Source: Gorsachius magnificus
Taxonomy: Eukaryota > Chordata > Aves > Pelecaniformes > Ardeidae
Reading direction: 5' to 3'
DNA: 64,000 nucleotides
Assembly: GCA_034008185.1 (NCBI GenBank)
Contig: CM067095.1
Location: 1,286,610 to 1,350,609, forward strand
Shown piece after piece: positions 34,801 to 57,917 of this stretch (positions within the stretch are counted from its first letter, which is position 1; every line of letters starts with the position of its first letter). The notes beneath the pieces were generated by a model. The model searched no databases and was not told the origin of the DNA. It saw only the letters and a list, made by a program, of their open reading frames with translations. The position numbers were made by a program, and so were the translations under genes.

Positions 34801-35476
34801 ACCAGCAGCACCATGAAACCAGCGCACCATGAAACCGCGCACCATGAAACAGCAGCACCATGAAACAGCAGCACCATGAAACCAGCAGCACCATGAACCA
34901 GCAGCACCATGAAACAGCAGCACCATGAAACCAGCAGCACCATGAAACAGCAGCACCATGAAACCAGCAGCACCATGAAACCAGCAGCACCATGAAACCA
35001 GCAGCACCATGAAACCAGCAGCACCATGAAACCAGCAGCACCATGAAACCAGCAGCACCATGAAACCAGCAGCACCATGAAACCAGCAGCACCATGAAAC
35101 CAGCAGCACCATGAAACCAGCAGCACCATGAAACCAGCAGCACCATGAAACCAGCAGCACCGACAGCAGCACCATGAAACCAGCAGCACCAAACCAGCAG
35201 CACCGACAGGCTGAGTGTCGCTAAAATACAATTATCTGCAGAGAATCAGTGAAGCCGTGTCACCTGTGAATGGAAACGTCACCTCTGCGAAGCCTGCTCT
35301 GCCTCGAGGCAGAATTACTTTACATTTCTGGGTGGGTTTTTCACACTCAGCCCACTTTAACGTTTATGCTTACGGAGCTGTTTCCTTAATGGGTCAGAAT
35401 AACATTTTCCACGTGCGCTATTATCACTGCATATTTCTGCCTAGCAAAGCCCCGCTGTCTGTCGGAAGGTACCTTT
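31815..35476 (-). terminator. KIAA1671: Putative long KIAA1671 3'UTR and poly(A) signal
   Basis: Downstream of the stop codon I find no AATAAA on the minus strand until 31841-31836, with cleavage expected near 31815-31820. The 3.7 kb between is mostly AT-rich (especially 33.5-34.5 kb), as a long 3'UTR would be. It contains a 17-bp minisatellite at 34734-35204 and adjacent A runs at 33038-33083. ATTAAA variants near 31878, 31954 and 32563 are alternatives. A strong acceptor at 34495 suggests that part could be a spliced 3' exon. The extent is inference. Confidence 0.35.
34734..35204. repeat. 17-bp minisatellite CAGCAGCACCATGAAAC
   Basis: About 27 tandem copies of the 17-base unit with few changes (some copies shortened to CGCACCATGAAAC or CAGCACCATGAAC). 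It lies about 270 bases past the KIAA1671 stop codon. All three minus-strand frames are open through it because 17 is not a multiple of three and the unit lacks stops. Those frames are artefacts. Confidence 0.95.
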
Positions 35477-47516
<12,040 letters not shown>

Positions 47517-50500
47517 TCAGCACTCCTTTAGCCCCGAGTTAAACGATGAACAGATTTTATTTGCAACAGTGGTTTTAAATCTACCAATTAAACTTGGTCA
47601 ACCTAAAACTGGGAATAAACACAAACATGGGAAACAGCTATGAACTCAGGACACCCATTCTCTGTAAAACGAGCACTGTTTTCCTGGGCAAATAACTGGC
47701 TCTAGAGGCCAGAACTGCCTTCCTGGTTTTAGTAACCCCGTATTGCTTTCACATTACTCTTACCTCAGGTTGCCCAAAATTTTTTAGACGCGCCTATGCA
47801 AACACAAAGAATTCTGCTGGGGACTACATTTAATCTCCCCAAGCATATGAGGGAAACAAACTCTGCTGCTCTTTTCCTGGGTTTAATAAAAGTACCTTTT
47901 TTTATTTTCCACCTCTTTCTTTGGAAGACATTCAAAATAAAAAGCATAAATTCATGAATAAGCATAGTGCCAGACACTAGAAAGCCCTTCACAAGTTGAT
48001 GTGTGCTAATGTAAAGTTCAAAGGCAATGTACAACGTAGGACAGACCACAGTGGTTTTTTTCTGTGTTCTACTCCAACCTTTCATTTCCTACGTGGTTTT
48101 ATTTCATAGATCTGCTACTTTAATGAGGGAAACGGTGCATCTAAGGGCCCCTTTCAGGGGAGAGAAGTGGGTCAGCTCCTGCTGCTGGCACCCTAGATTT
48201 GCAGCAGAGCAGCGTTAATACGCTCCAGAATACAGCGCGGTCGCACCTTTTGTTTTGCAGTGGCACTGAGTTACACACCGAAGCTCGATAGTTACTGAAA
48301 TAATACATTGTGTGTAGATAATTCAATGGTGGCCCCTTTTGCATTCATTACCCTGAACAGATACAAGTATGGCTTTCAGTGCCGTGTCAACTTTGCTTAT
48401 GAAGATCTCATCTGACAGCATATTTCATTGTTTTCCACCTGTCCTAAGCTTTTCCTCTCTTTAAGAAAAAAGGAAAAAAAAACAAACCCCAAACCAAACA
48501 AACCATCGCCCACCCACCCCCTCAAACCCACCTAGGAGAACCCGCTGGTGGGAACCACCAACACCGCTCTCTCGCGTCAGGCAGCACACGCAATGTAACG
48601 ACCACATTCAATGAAACGGGATTCCTTAATCTTATTGGAAAAAAAGAGATTGGGTGTTTCCTTGTGTCCTTAATTTTCTAAGCCTAAAGAACGCTGCCTT
48701 ACGATTATAAAAACATTGACATTAAGGATAATTCACCAACACTGATACTTGGCTACTGAAGAAGTCCCACGACGCTTGCATCTTTTCTAACGAGTTGCTT
48801 ATTTCCCCTGCCCTACCACCAGCCATTGCCATTCCCTGGTTCTGTCATCCTCTCTGCTGCTGACACAGTCATCTACGTTAATTCCGGGTGAAATAAGTAA
48901 CAAAAGGTTCCCCATTTATTCCAACTATTGCAATGCACCATCACTCGACAAAGTAAAACTTGCAGTTTGCAATACTCAAGTAAAACAGGGTCTCGGTTTG
49001 GGAGTTACAAGGAACAGAAGTTTCCTGCTTTTCATCTTTCAGGTGAGTAACTGGAATAATTCACTGGTAGCAATTCTTACACTTTATATAGATATATATA
49101 CATGTATGTCCAGAGGAAAGCTGAGTTCTTACATTTTTAGTCCATTCCAGGTACAATCTTTCAACCGTGAGCACGGCACACACCACTTCTAACAGCTAGG
49201 TGAGTGGCAGGGAAATGGCCTGGCATTTCTTAGGAACCACAGGGCATTTCCCCCTACTTGGCTGGGGCATGCTTTGCCTTCCACAAGTTCCCTCTGTAGT
49301 TTCAACGATTTCATGCTTTGCACGGGGGGGGCTAAGCTAACGGTCCTGGGCTCAGCCTTCTGCTGTCACTTGGTGGCCACGGAACCTTTGACAACTTGGT
49401 TCACTTCTAGGGACGGCGCTAACAAGTGCACGGACATGACGAGCTACCGCATTCTTGTAAACAATACGAACAGAGGGTTTATCAACTCCTGCCACCGGCT
49501 GCGCAGAAGAAGTTGCATCGGTATCAAGAGCCGTAACTGCAGCATCTGGCAGCACACTCGCCTCGACAGCCCTTGCCCGATACGCCCGGGTAACGCTTGC
49601 TGCCACGAACAGGCGACCCAGACTCGAGCGTGTTCTCCTTTTTGTTGGAAGCCAGTATTTTCCACCTGCTACAACTACAGCACGTTATCCCTGTGCATGG
49701 TACAGACTGCGCTACCTGCAATTACTCCCGTTGTTGCTAACTAGGCAATATAGTCCAAAAAGCTCAGAAACGGGAATGGGAGCAGCAGAAAAGCAATTTC
49801 ACGTATTGCATTTAGGAGACATTGCTTATAAAGTGCGCTGTGTTCTCATGAAAGCGACGGTTGCAAGGATAAAGCATGCCCAACCCAGGCAGTACCATTC
49901 AGCAGCAACAGGAAAGAAATTGAGATGCAAATATATTGCTCATCTGAGGGCGCAGTAATTCGCAATACAATTTTACACGGCAGACAAACCGATCAGCCCA
50001 TACTCCTCAGTTTCGGGCAACATTTTGCTTAATGTTTTATGGATTTGAACTTTGAGATGTGGTGTTATAACCAAAATGGCACAATTAACACTCAGATTCT
50101 TGATGCTAAAAACCAAAAGAAGGCTGGGAAAAAAGTTAATGTTGCTGCTCTGTAGACATTGTGAACTTAAATTCAATAAAACAAACTGAAAAGTCTAAAT
50201 ATGAGGAATGAGACACTGAATTCTAAGAGATCACTTTGTTATATCAAGTAACATTGCATTTTGCTTCTGGAGGAAGCTACTGGTTTCAGAAGATGACTGT
50301 GTATCTCCCCCTGGTGACCCCTTTCAAACCCACGCTTTTCAAATGATTAGTTGGAAAAAATAAACATTCTTTCAAGTCTACAAACCGCTCCTTAGGCCTA
50401 AACCATTTAAAGACTCTGGCTTCTACCAGCTGAGAAGAACTGCAGAGAATTTAATGAGGTGTGATAACCTGGTCAGCTGTCTGAGAGGAAAAAAGGTACC

Positions 50501-51523
50501 AGCTACGGCCCAAACCGGGCGAGGGAAGAGGAGCTGATCCTCGCCCCAGCTTGCGGAGGAGGTGGCAGCTGGGGGCACCGAGGGTGACGCAGAAAAGCAA
50601 TTTATAGCCCGTGCAGCTTGGGGGAGATGGCATGTGTTGGAGAAGGAAGCAACAACAAACCATGAAGATTATTCTTTCCAGTACGTGATTATTGGCAAGC
50701 ACAAGGATGACGAGTCTTAGCTTGTCGTCTGAAGATCTCTCTCGTACCATCTTCAGCGCACTGCAGAAAGACTCAAGGCAATCTGGTAATACGGGAGCAC
50801 TGCGCATCGGGACCTTGGAGGTGCCTAGGAAAAATCCATTCCCTTTGTTTTCAAAACATTTATTCCCAGTAACTATGAGCTTATTTTTAAAAACCAGTAG
50901 AAGCTAGTCAAAAACCAAGGGGGGGGTGGGAGGCAGAGGGGGTCATTTTCTCTACTTGCATCCTCTTTCAGCCCTCATGCTCTCTGGACAGCACTTGCTA
51001 TTAAACTTGCTATTAAACTTTGGGGGTTTTTAAATACCAGTCAAAATTACCCAAGTCCTCTGAGAACGATACATGTGTACTGTTGTGGCTTATGGCTGAG
51101 ATGCTTTTAGACACAAGCAACCCAAATTAGATCATACAGATACATTTGCGTTTTCTGGCACTAACATTTCACTTGGAACAACTTGGTGTTACAGACAAAG
51201 AGCATGAATGAAGAACAAACCGGGATTACAAATGGAAAGCTTTAAAACCTATGACAGACTGGGAAAATAATGTAAGACTTACTGAATGTACTAGAGTGAG
51301 TGACAGTTTTCAGGTCTGCCACAAGCCCATTGTATCACACAGCGCCCTGTATCACATCAATTTACATCCAACCACAGAAGATAGCCCAAAGGGCCCTACC
51401 CTGGGCCTGGTACCCCCTGCGAGGCATCCAGGGGCACAGTAAGGTGCACTAATGCCAGCTTCTACCCAAGTACCAGGAGGAAAAAGAAGGAAATACTTCA
51501 ACATGTGCTGCTCCCAAACGTTC

Positions 51524-51762
51524 ATAGCATCACAGAATGGTTTGGGTGGGAAGGGACCCCCAGAGGTCACCCAGCCCAACCCCCCTGCAGGAGCAGGGAC
51601 ACCTTGAACCACATCAGGTTGCTCACAGCCCCGGCCAACCTGGCCTGGGATGGTCCCAGGGATGGGGCCTCCACCCCCTCTCTGGGCAACCCCTGCCAGT
51701 GTTCAACATTATCAGTTTCTGCTTCATACTTTGTCCCCCAGCCTAAATCCCAATTGAAAGCT
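51524..51762 (-). mobile_element. CR1 LINE fragment (older subfamily)
   Basis: The plus strand reads CACAGAATGGTTTGGGTGGG, CACCTTGAACCACATCAGGT and CCTCTCTGGGCAACCCCTGC, the antisense of a CR1 subfamily different from the GGTTAGGTTGGAC-type copies elsewhere in the window. Confidence 0.85.
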
Positions 51763-53077
51763 CACTTCTTCAGATGGATGAAGATGATATATTTTTTTTT
51801 AATGCATAAACTCCACAGAACAAGAGATCCTGCAAGATAAAGAATTGACACACCTGCCTTCGACTTCTGTTGCTCTTAAGAACAGATCTGCTCTGAGCAG
51901 AAACCTTTTTCTCTGCAAGACACAACTACCCGTGATTAACTCAACAAACTTGTGCTAATATCCGTGATCCGTTCTCTTTCTTCACCCATCCCTTGGGAGC
52001 AGAAACCAAAGCTGAAAGAAGAGGTGGACAACACATGAAGCTAGGCCACATACAGCCATGTCCTTGATAACCAGAATATTCATGATACAGTAAAACCAGA
52101 CATTTCCAAGGAAAAGACAATAAGAATATGGGTCTGATGTCTTCTTAGCACACAAGATAAACGCAAATTAGGAATTTTCTTATTTATAATCACAGAAGAA
52201 TCTCCGTAATCAACTAGATACTACTCTCGATCCAGCATTCAAATGCTGTAATTGTCCGTGCTTTGATCTTTAACTTCATAATTCTTACACCAGTGGCCAG
52301 GAAAAAAAAAATCAACTTAATTTTCATATGAAATAAAGCAGCCAAGTTGTATACAGATTTGCCTCTAGTTCTTCTCCTAAAAGGAGACATCATGATTATG
52401 CCTCTTTCGGGTACTCCCCTGGAATTAAGCGGAGTTTGGCAATAGTCCAGGGCTGACTGCTCCTGCAATTTCCAGTTCCTGAAAACGATGCTCACGCGAT
52501 ATTGGCCCTACCAGCACAAAAATTAACCGTAACTAAGAATGAATGCATACACTTCTGCGAAAAACTCTTTTGCACTGATGTGAAATAAAGACCTGGCATA
52601 TGAGGAATACCAGCTGAAAGAGATCTCATGAGTCAGAACCTGCACAGACAGTTTCAAAAATATCTTTGTTTGCAAAAGAGACCGAGACATCAGACAGCCA
52701 AAATGACACCCCACAGCTTGAAGTGCAAAAATTAAGTTAAGAATCTCCTGGTATAAATTGAATATGAATAGGGAACTGCAGGATGGAATGAAGCTTTGGC
52801 CATCTGCCTTGTTGATACATAGCTCAAGGAGAAAAATTTTTGCTAATTTCTTGAAAAGCTTCCCCCTCTCCCCCTCCTTTTTTTAATTAAAAGAATTCAG
52901 AATTTTGGTCCAATTGCCTATATTCAGAAGTTCCCTGCCCCTTAAGTGTGACACTGCACTTAAGGAGAGTTTCCAAGTCATTACAAATCCAGGAAGCCGC
53001 CCCAGTGGTTCCCCTGCAATATGCCAGGAAGATGGCGATACCCCTTATTCTATTAAAATTTTATTCTATTATTTCAT

Positions 53078-53172
53078 AGTTGACTCTGCCTTGAACAGGG
53101 TGCTGGGCGAGATGATCTCCAGAGGCCCTGGCTAACCTGAATTATTCTACAATTATTCTAACGATTCTAAGG
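53078..53172 (+). mobile_element. Degraded CR1 3' end
   Basis: The plus strand reads GGGCGAGATGATCTCCAGAG, then GCTAACCTGAATTATTCTAC and repeated ATTCTA, a mutated CR1 3' tail. Confidence 0.65.
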
Positions 53173-55054
53173 ATTATTAGTAAAAGGTAAAACTCTGTAT
53201 TTTGGACCGCTAACAGAATTATCAAGAACATAACACCGTATCAAAACCAACCAACCCACCCACGCACCCCACCACAAACAGAGGGCCTTAGAAACTATGC
53301 AACGTTTCACAGCCCTTATTATTTTCTCTTTTTAAGTATCTAAATGCCAACAGAGCAAGTGGAAAGTCTAACTTTGTGGAATCGGCACCCTAGGATTCCC
53401 ATAGATACTTACTATCCGGCGAATTAGTGCTGCCCACAAGGAGTAAGTCATGGTTCAAGACCAACGCTCCAGTAAGTTCCTAGCAAGCAGGCGAGAAGAT
53501 TTACCAAGTCAATGTTTAAATAACTTGCTGCGAGGAGTAACTGCCTCAGTGTAATGTCCCAGGCAGAAGGTGCTGCCTTCTGCCTCCCACCCCACCCTCC
53601 ACGCTGCAGTGACAGATAAACAGTTCCAGGAATTGTGTATTTTCTTTCTGACCTCACTGATGAGGAAAGTTAAGAGACCTCCAGCACAGGCTCCGCCCAT
53701 GGGCATCGATACGCGAGGATGACTTCCCCGGCCCTCTCCAATACCCTACTCAGCACAAGAAATAGCTTCAAGCCAAGGAAGCACTTTGCAAATGCTGGAG
53801 ACCAAGTCTAAGAGCAGTGACAAAAGTAATTGAATTAATCGATCTCAAAACCTCAAGGTCTTTGCATCACTACACAGGCCATCACCGCCGCGGCCAGCGG
53901 GTAAGGAGCTGCGGTGAGCAGCTTTGGTGCCCGCTCAGGGGGAACATCCCCCGGCCCCACCGCCCTCCTGGGACGAGGCTGGAGAGGACAAGCCGGCCGA
54001 AGGTGGCAAACTGCAGCAGTTGCCACTGCGGGGGTGCACGAGCGCACGGCTGGGGAGGCAGCAGCGTGCCCCAACTGCCCCCGCCGGCGTGCGAAAGCAC
54101 CCCCCAAGTCCTCACACACAGCTTACTTAGCCCTGTCACATCCTCAGGATCCACGCTGCTCCGTCGTCAAACGCTTCGTTCTTCCATGGGCAGCAGAGTT
54201 CGTACCAAGGCCCACGGTATAAAACATTCTCATAAATGACATCAGCCACTACATCCTCACTGTTGCTATGCAACCGGGGCTGTCTCAGCCATATGTGTTT
54301 TCTCTACCTCTTCCACCAGGATACGATAAGCATCAACCAATTATATCCCCGATGTTAAAAGATGACAGCGTTTACCTTATGAAACATGGGTTGTTTTAAG
54401 AAGGCAACTGGTTTAATTCTCCACCTTTTCACAGCTTCCCAGCTCGATGCTCAGGCCTGAGTCCCAACCCCTTCCCTCTGGAACAGCAGGGCAAAAACGG
54501 CAGAAAAGCAGACCCGTGTCTGCAGAAATAAGGGGAAGGGCAAGGGTCCCTTCCAGCCCCAAACCCCCGGGAGCAAAGGCCAGGAGTAAGTTGTGAAGAG
54601 CCGGTGCCCGAGGGCAACCGGGTGGCAAGGGCAGAGACCAGCCCAAGCTGCTGTGCTGTCCCATGCACACTGCTAGCTCAGCTGCTCCCCGTTAAAAAGC
54701 TTTATACCTCACCCACGACGGGCTTTGTCACGAGTCCTGTGGCCTTGCTGATAGGAAAGCCAGCCTTGATCTTAGAAGTTAAACTCTTTGCTTTAGTACT
54801 GCATTTGAATTGAATCAAAACAAATCCAAACCCACTGTATTTAACATCTATCCCTTTGAAACGTATACATGCCTCAGCCTACCGTAGAAACATTTTCACC
54901 TTCATCAAAATACCCAAACTGTGCAACAGCCCTAAGTGCTACAAATGATTCGGCCAGCGGGTGGGTGCAGAGCTGACGGGGATCCTCCTTGCCACCCCAC
55001 ATTTGCTGCAAACAGCGACGAGGGAGCCAGAGGAAATCACTGCCAGCAAGTTCA

Positions 55055-55230
55055 ATGATTTACTCACGTTCAAACAGCATCCTCCCAGCAACACCTTTCC
55101 AGCCTGAACTTGAACCAGAATACTATCACAGCTCCCCAAACCCTGCCATTTTCCACACCTTTTGACATACAAAACGACTTCCCCCGTTTGACGGTCTTTA
55201 GCTTCTGCATTAACGGATCTTCCACTCATA
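55055..55230 (-). pseudogene. Possible CR1 ORF2 endonuclease remnant
   Basis: The minus-strand frame reads AKDRQTGEVVLYVKRCGKWQ and later DSILVQVQAGKVLLGGCC. It recalls the CR1 endonuclease pattern of RDRQ-x-GGGVALYV followed by an LWV-x-I...VGVCY block. The similarity is partial, and the frame breaks soon after. It could instead be a chance open frame ending at the donor-like GTGAGTAA near 55073. Confidence 0.35.
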
Positions 55231-57628
55231 ACCCCCAGCTAAGCCGTGCCTGCCGGCAGCTGGGTCCAGCTGAGAGACTCGTGACTTGAAAGGCAGGAGC
55301 ACCAAAGAGAGACCCAAAGTCTACCCAGAGCCGACGCTGGCCACAACAGAGAATGTGGCCAAATTAATTCAGATTAAATTCATTTTGCCGGGAATCTGGT
55401 TACCGTCGTGCAATGAAATCTACTCGTGGCTTTTGCAGTGACTCTCACTGAAGTTCACCTCCTCACTCCATTCAGGATTTCAGACATTTCAGAGTTTGTC
55501 ATTTTGTTATATCCTGAAAATAGAGCTGCTGTAACTTGCTCTGAGCACTCACCACGCATATATCATGTGGTTTCAGTACAAGGCTGAAGACAGAGCAGAG
55601 GTTGACTTGATGTGCAAAAAGCAGACCAGAACCAAATTCTAAATATATTCCTCGCTAGGGCTGAGCGAGCCCTGAGAGCACTTCCTCCGGGAAGTGGGAA
55701 AGCAGAAAACCAGAGCAGAGCAGAGGAAATATGGGAACATCTTTAAAATCCCTCCTGTATGAACATATTAAATTTTCTTTTCAGCCTTAGGCAGTCAAGC
55801 TAAAAAAGAAATGAAGCCCCGAGAAGGCACCCGCAGCCGGATCAGAGCCAGAGGCGTGCCAGCCTGTCCCTCGGGAGGATCCCGCGCAGAGCAGCGCTGC
55901 CCTACCCCGGAGACGGCGGGATTCACGCTCCCCCAGGGGGCACACGCAGCTCTCATCAGCCTTAATAGAAGTTGGCACTGGGAGCTGAACAGGATCCCTC
56001 ATCTTCCACATTGCAAGAGACACAAGCCAGAACACGACAATTTTACACTGTGATGCTAGGAAGGGAAGAGATTTGCTTTTTTTTGAAACGCTCCATGCTT
56101 GAGATCAACACCTCCTACTTGAAGTACTTTATTTCACAGCTCTTCCGCACAGTTAACATCTTTCCATGGGAGACACAAGTTAAACTTCAAACAAACACGC
56201 CTGAGAAAAAAGGGCTTTTTAGTTTAAGGACTAGATTTAAAGATGTTCTGCAAGCGATAGGATGTCTTGACAACAAGCGAATAACAAACACGCAGACTTT
56301 GGAAACCGCACTGCTCGTTTCAACAAAAATCTCAGACAACTCAGAAGATGTTTTAGAGGAGAGCAGTCAAAATATACACAGTCAGACCCATGAAACACCG
56401 CGGGATTTCCTGAAACTATCACAATGTTACAAAACTTCAATAGAAATGGACCCCCGGTGTTAGGCGTTGTGCTCGGCCCTGGTGGTGTTTAATGCCATTT
56501 ATTTCCCTCTGGAAGCTAACTGCTGCCACTTAGAGCTCGTGCAAACAAACACGACAGCAAGGTGAACGACCAGCTCTAAATATATTTATGTTCTTTTCTA
56601 AGAACACGGTAAAAACCAACTCCTTGCAGCCAGCCTAAGTAACACCAGGGAGGGAAGGCATCTAAGCCATCCTTCCCATCAAAATAGCAGGAGAACAACC
56701 AAGCAATCTACTAAATACCCATCACCCCGGTTCTATGGCCCAGATTCATGCTGCCAGCTATGTTCATGGCCTGTTAAACCAAAGAACAGTTATTAAGAAT
56801 GAAAAAGCATGAACTGTTTCAGTATCAGCCCTTGTATCTTCATTAATTAAACTGAACAGCTTTACTCCCCCCCCACAACAAGACAAACAAGGCCTTTTTA
56901 AAAGCGTGCTTTCTGCAAAGATGCTTCACGCTACCCTAACAGCTCTCCAGAAATTTAAAGATAAACTTCCATTCACTGACGGTACAGAAAAAAAAGAAAA
57001 TGTATTTTTGAGAGCAATCCATTGCACTTTCAGTGAATGTTAGGGCAAAATAGTTCAGCAACTATTTGTTGTAGGGTCTATATCAAAACAGCCAAGCTTG
57101 GAATAGAAATGCCAGCTTGCACTAACTTCTTTTTACAAACAGTTTGTTGAGGGATGTTCACAGTGAAGGACAAACATTTGCAGGCAGACCTTGGGTGAAA
57201 TCAAAGCAGATAGTACAGGGCAATGCTCTTTTAAAAGCAGAGATACAACCTCAGGCAACGTGCAGGTGATGGGCACATGGATGGTTCAAGCCAGGTTTGA
57301 ACAACGTTCCTCTTGGCCCCTCACCCGCTCTTCAGCGCCAGGGAGGGACCCAACTTGGATGGAAACCATGACAGCCCACCAACTTTTCCAAGAAACAGGC
57401 TAACTGCACAAATTGGCTAAACCAGCTTAGAAAGAAACATCTGTGAAGATTTAAGAAAAAAAAAAAAAAAAAAAGAGATGGGAATTTCAACCTCTAGTAG
57501 AGACGATGACAGCCAAAGGGGCTGCGGGCTGCAACAAACCCAACCTCCCAAGGACTAAGCACCCTCCCAGCATATCCGGGACTCGAGCAGAAAACAAACC
57601 ACTCCATTCTCATATTTATATTGGCTCT

Positions 57629-57917
57629 AGAATCACAGAATCCTTTAGGCTGGAAAAGCCCTCTAAGATCATCAAGTCCAACTGTTAACCTAACCCTGCC
57701 ATCCCACCACTAAACCCCATCCCTCAGCACCGCCTCTGCCCAGCTTTTAAATCCCCCCAGGGGTGGGGACCCGACCCCTTTCCTGGGCAGCCCCTTCCAG
57801 CGCCTGACAGCCCTTTGGGGAAGGAATTTTTTCCTAATGTCCAACCTAACCCTGCCCTGGCGCAACTTCAGACCGTCGCCCCTCGTCCTACCATCTGTTA
57901 CCAGGGAGAAGAGGCCG
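57629..57917 (-). mobile_element. CR1 LINE 3' fragment
   Basis: The plus strand starts AGAATCACAGAATCCTTTAG and includes ATCATCAAGTCCAACTGTTA and GGCAGCCCCTTCCAGCGCCT. It is the antisense of the same young-looking CR1 subfamily as at 14.6, 28.1, 36.0 and 46.0 kb. Confidence 0.9.

Noticed and set aside
34734..35204. CRISPR-like regular array
   Set aside because: Units are directly adjacent with no unique spacers, in a vertebrate genome. It is a minisatellite. The same applies to 8080-8378 and 30501-30645.
34606..35231. Three overlapping Trp/Cys/Phe-rich frames of 176-189 codons
   Set aside because: They are readings of the stop-free 17-bp minisatellite in its three frames, not genes.
53408..53475. 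67-bp minus-strand candidate exon reading ELTGALVLNHDLLLVGSTNS between TTGCTAG and GTAAGTAT
   Set aside because: Splice sites look good, but the open frame exits in phase 1, which cannot join the phase-0 KIAA1671 exon downstream, and the sequence matches nothing I recognise. Short open exons of this kind are expected by chance in 15 kb.
55553..55583. 31-bp minus-strand microexon between GTCTTCAG and GTGAGTGC
   Set aside because: Both splice sites are strong, but its required entry phase (2) does not match the phase-0 exit of the 62100 exon, and only one of three frames is open. No independent support.
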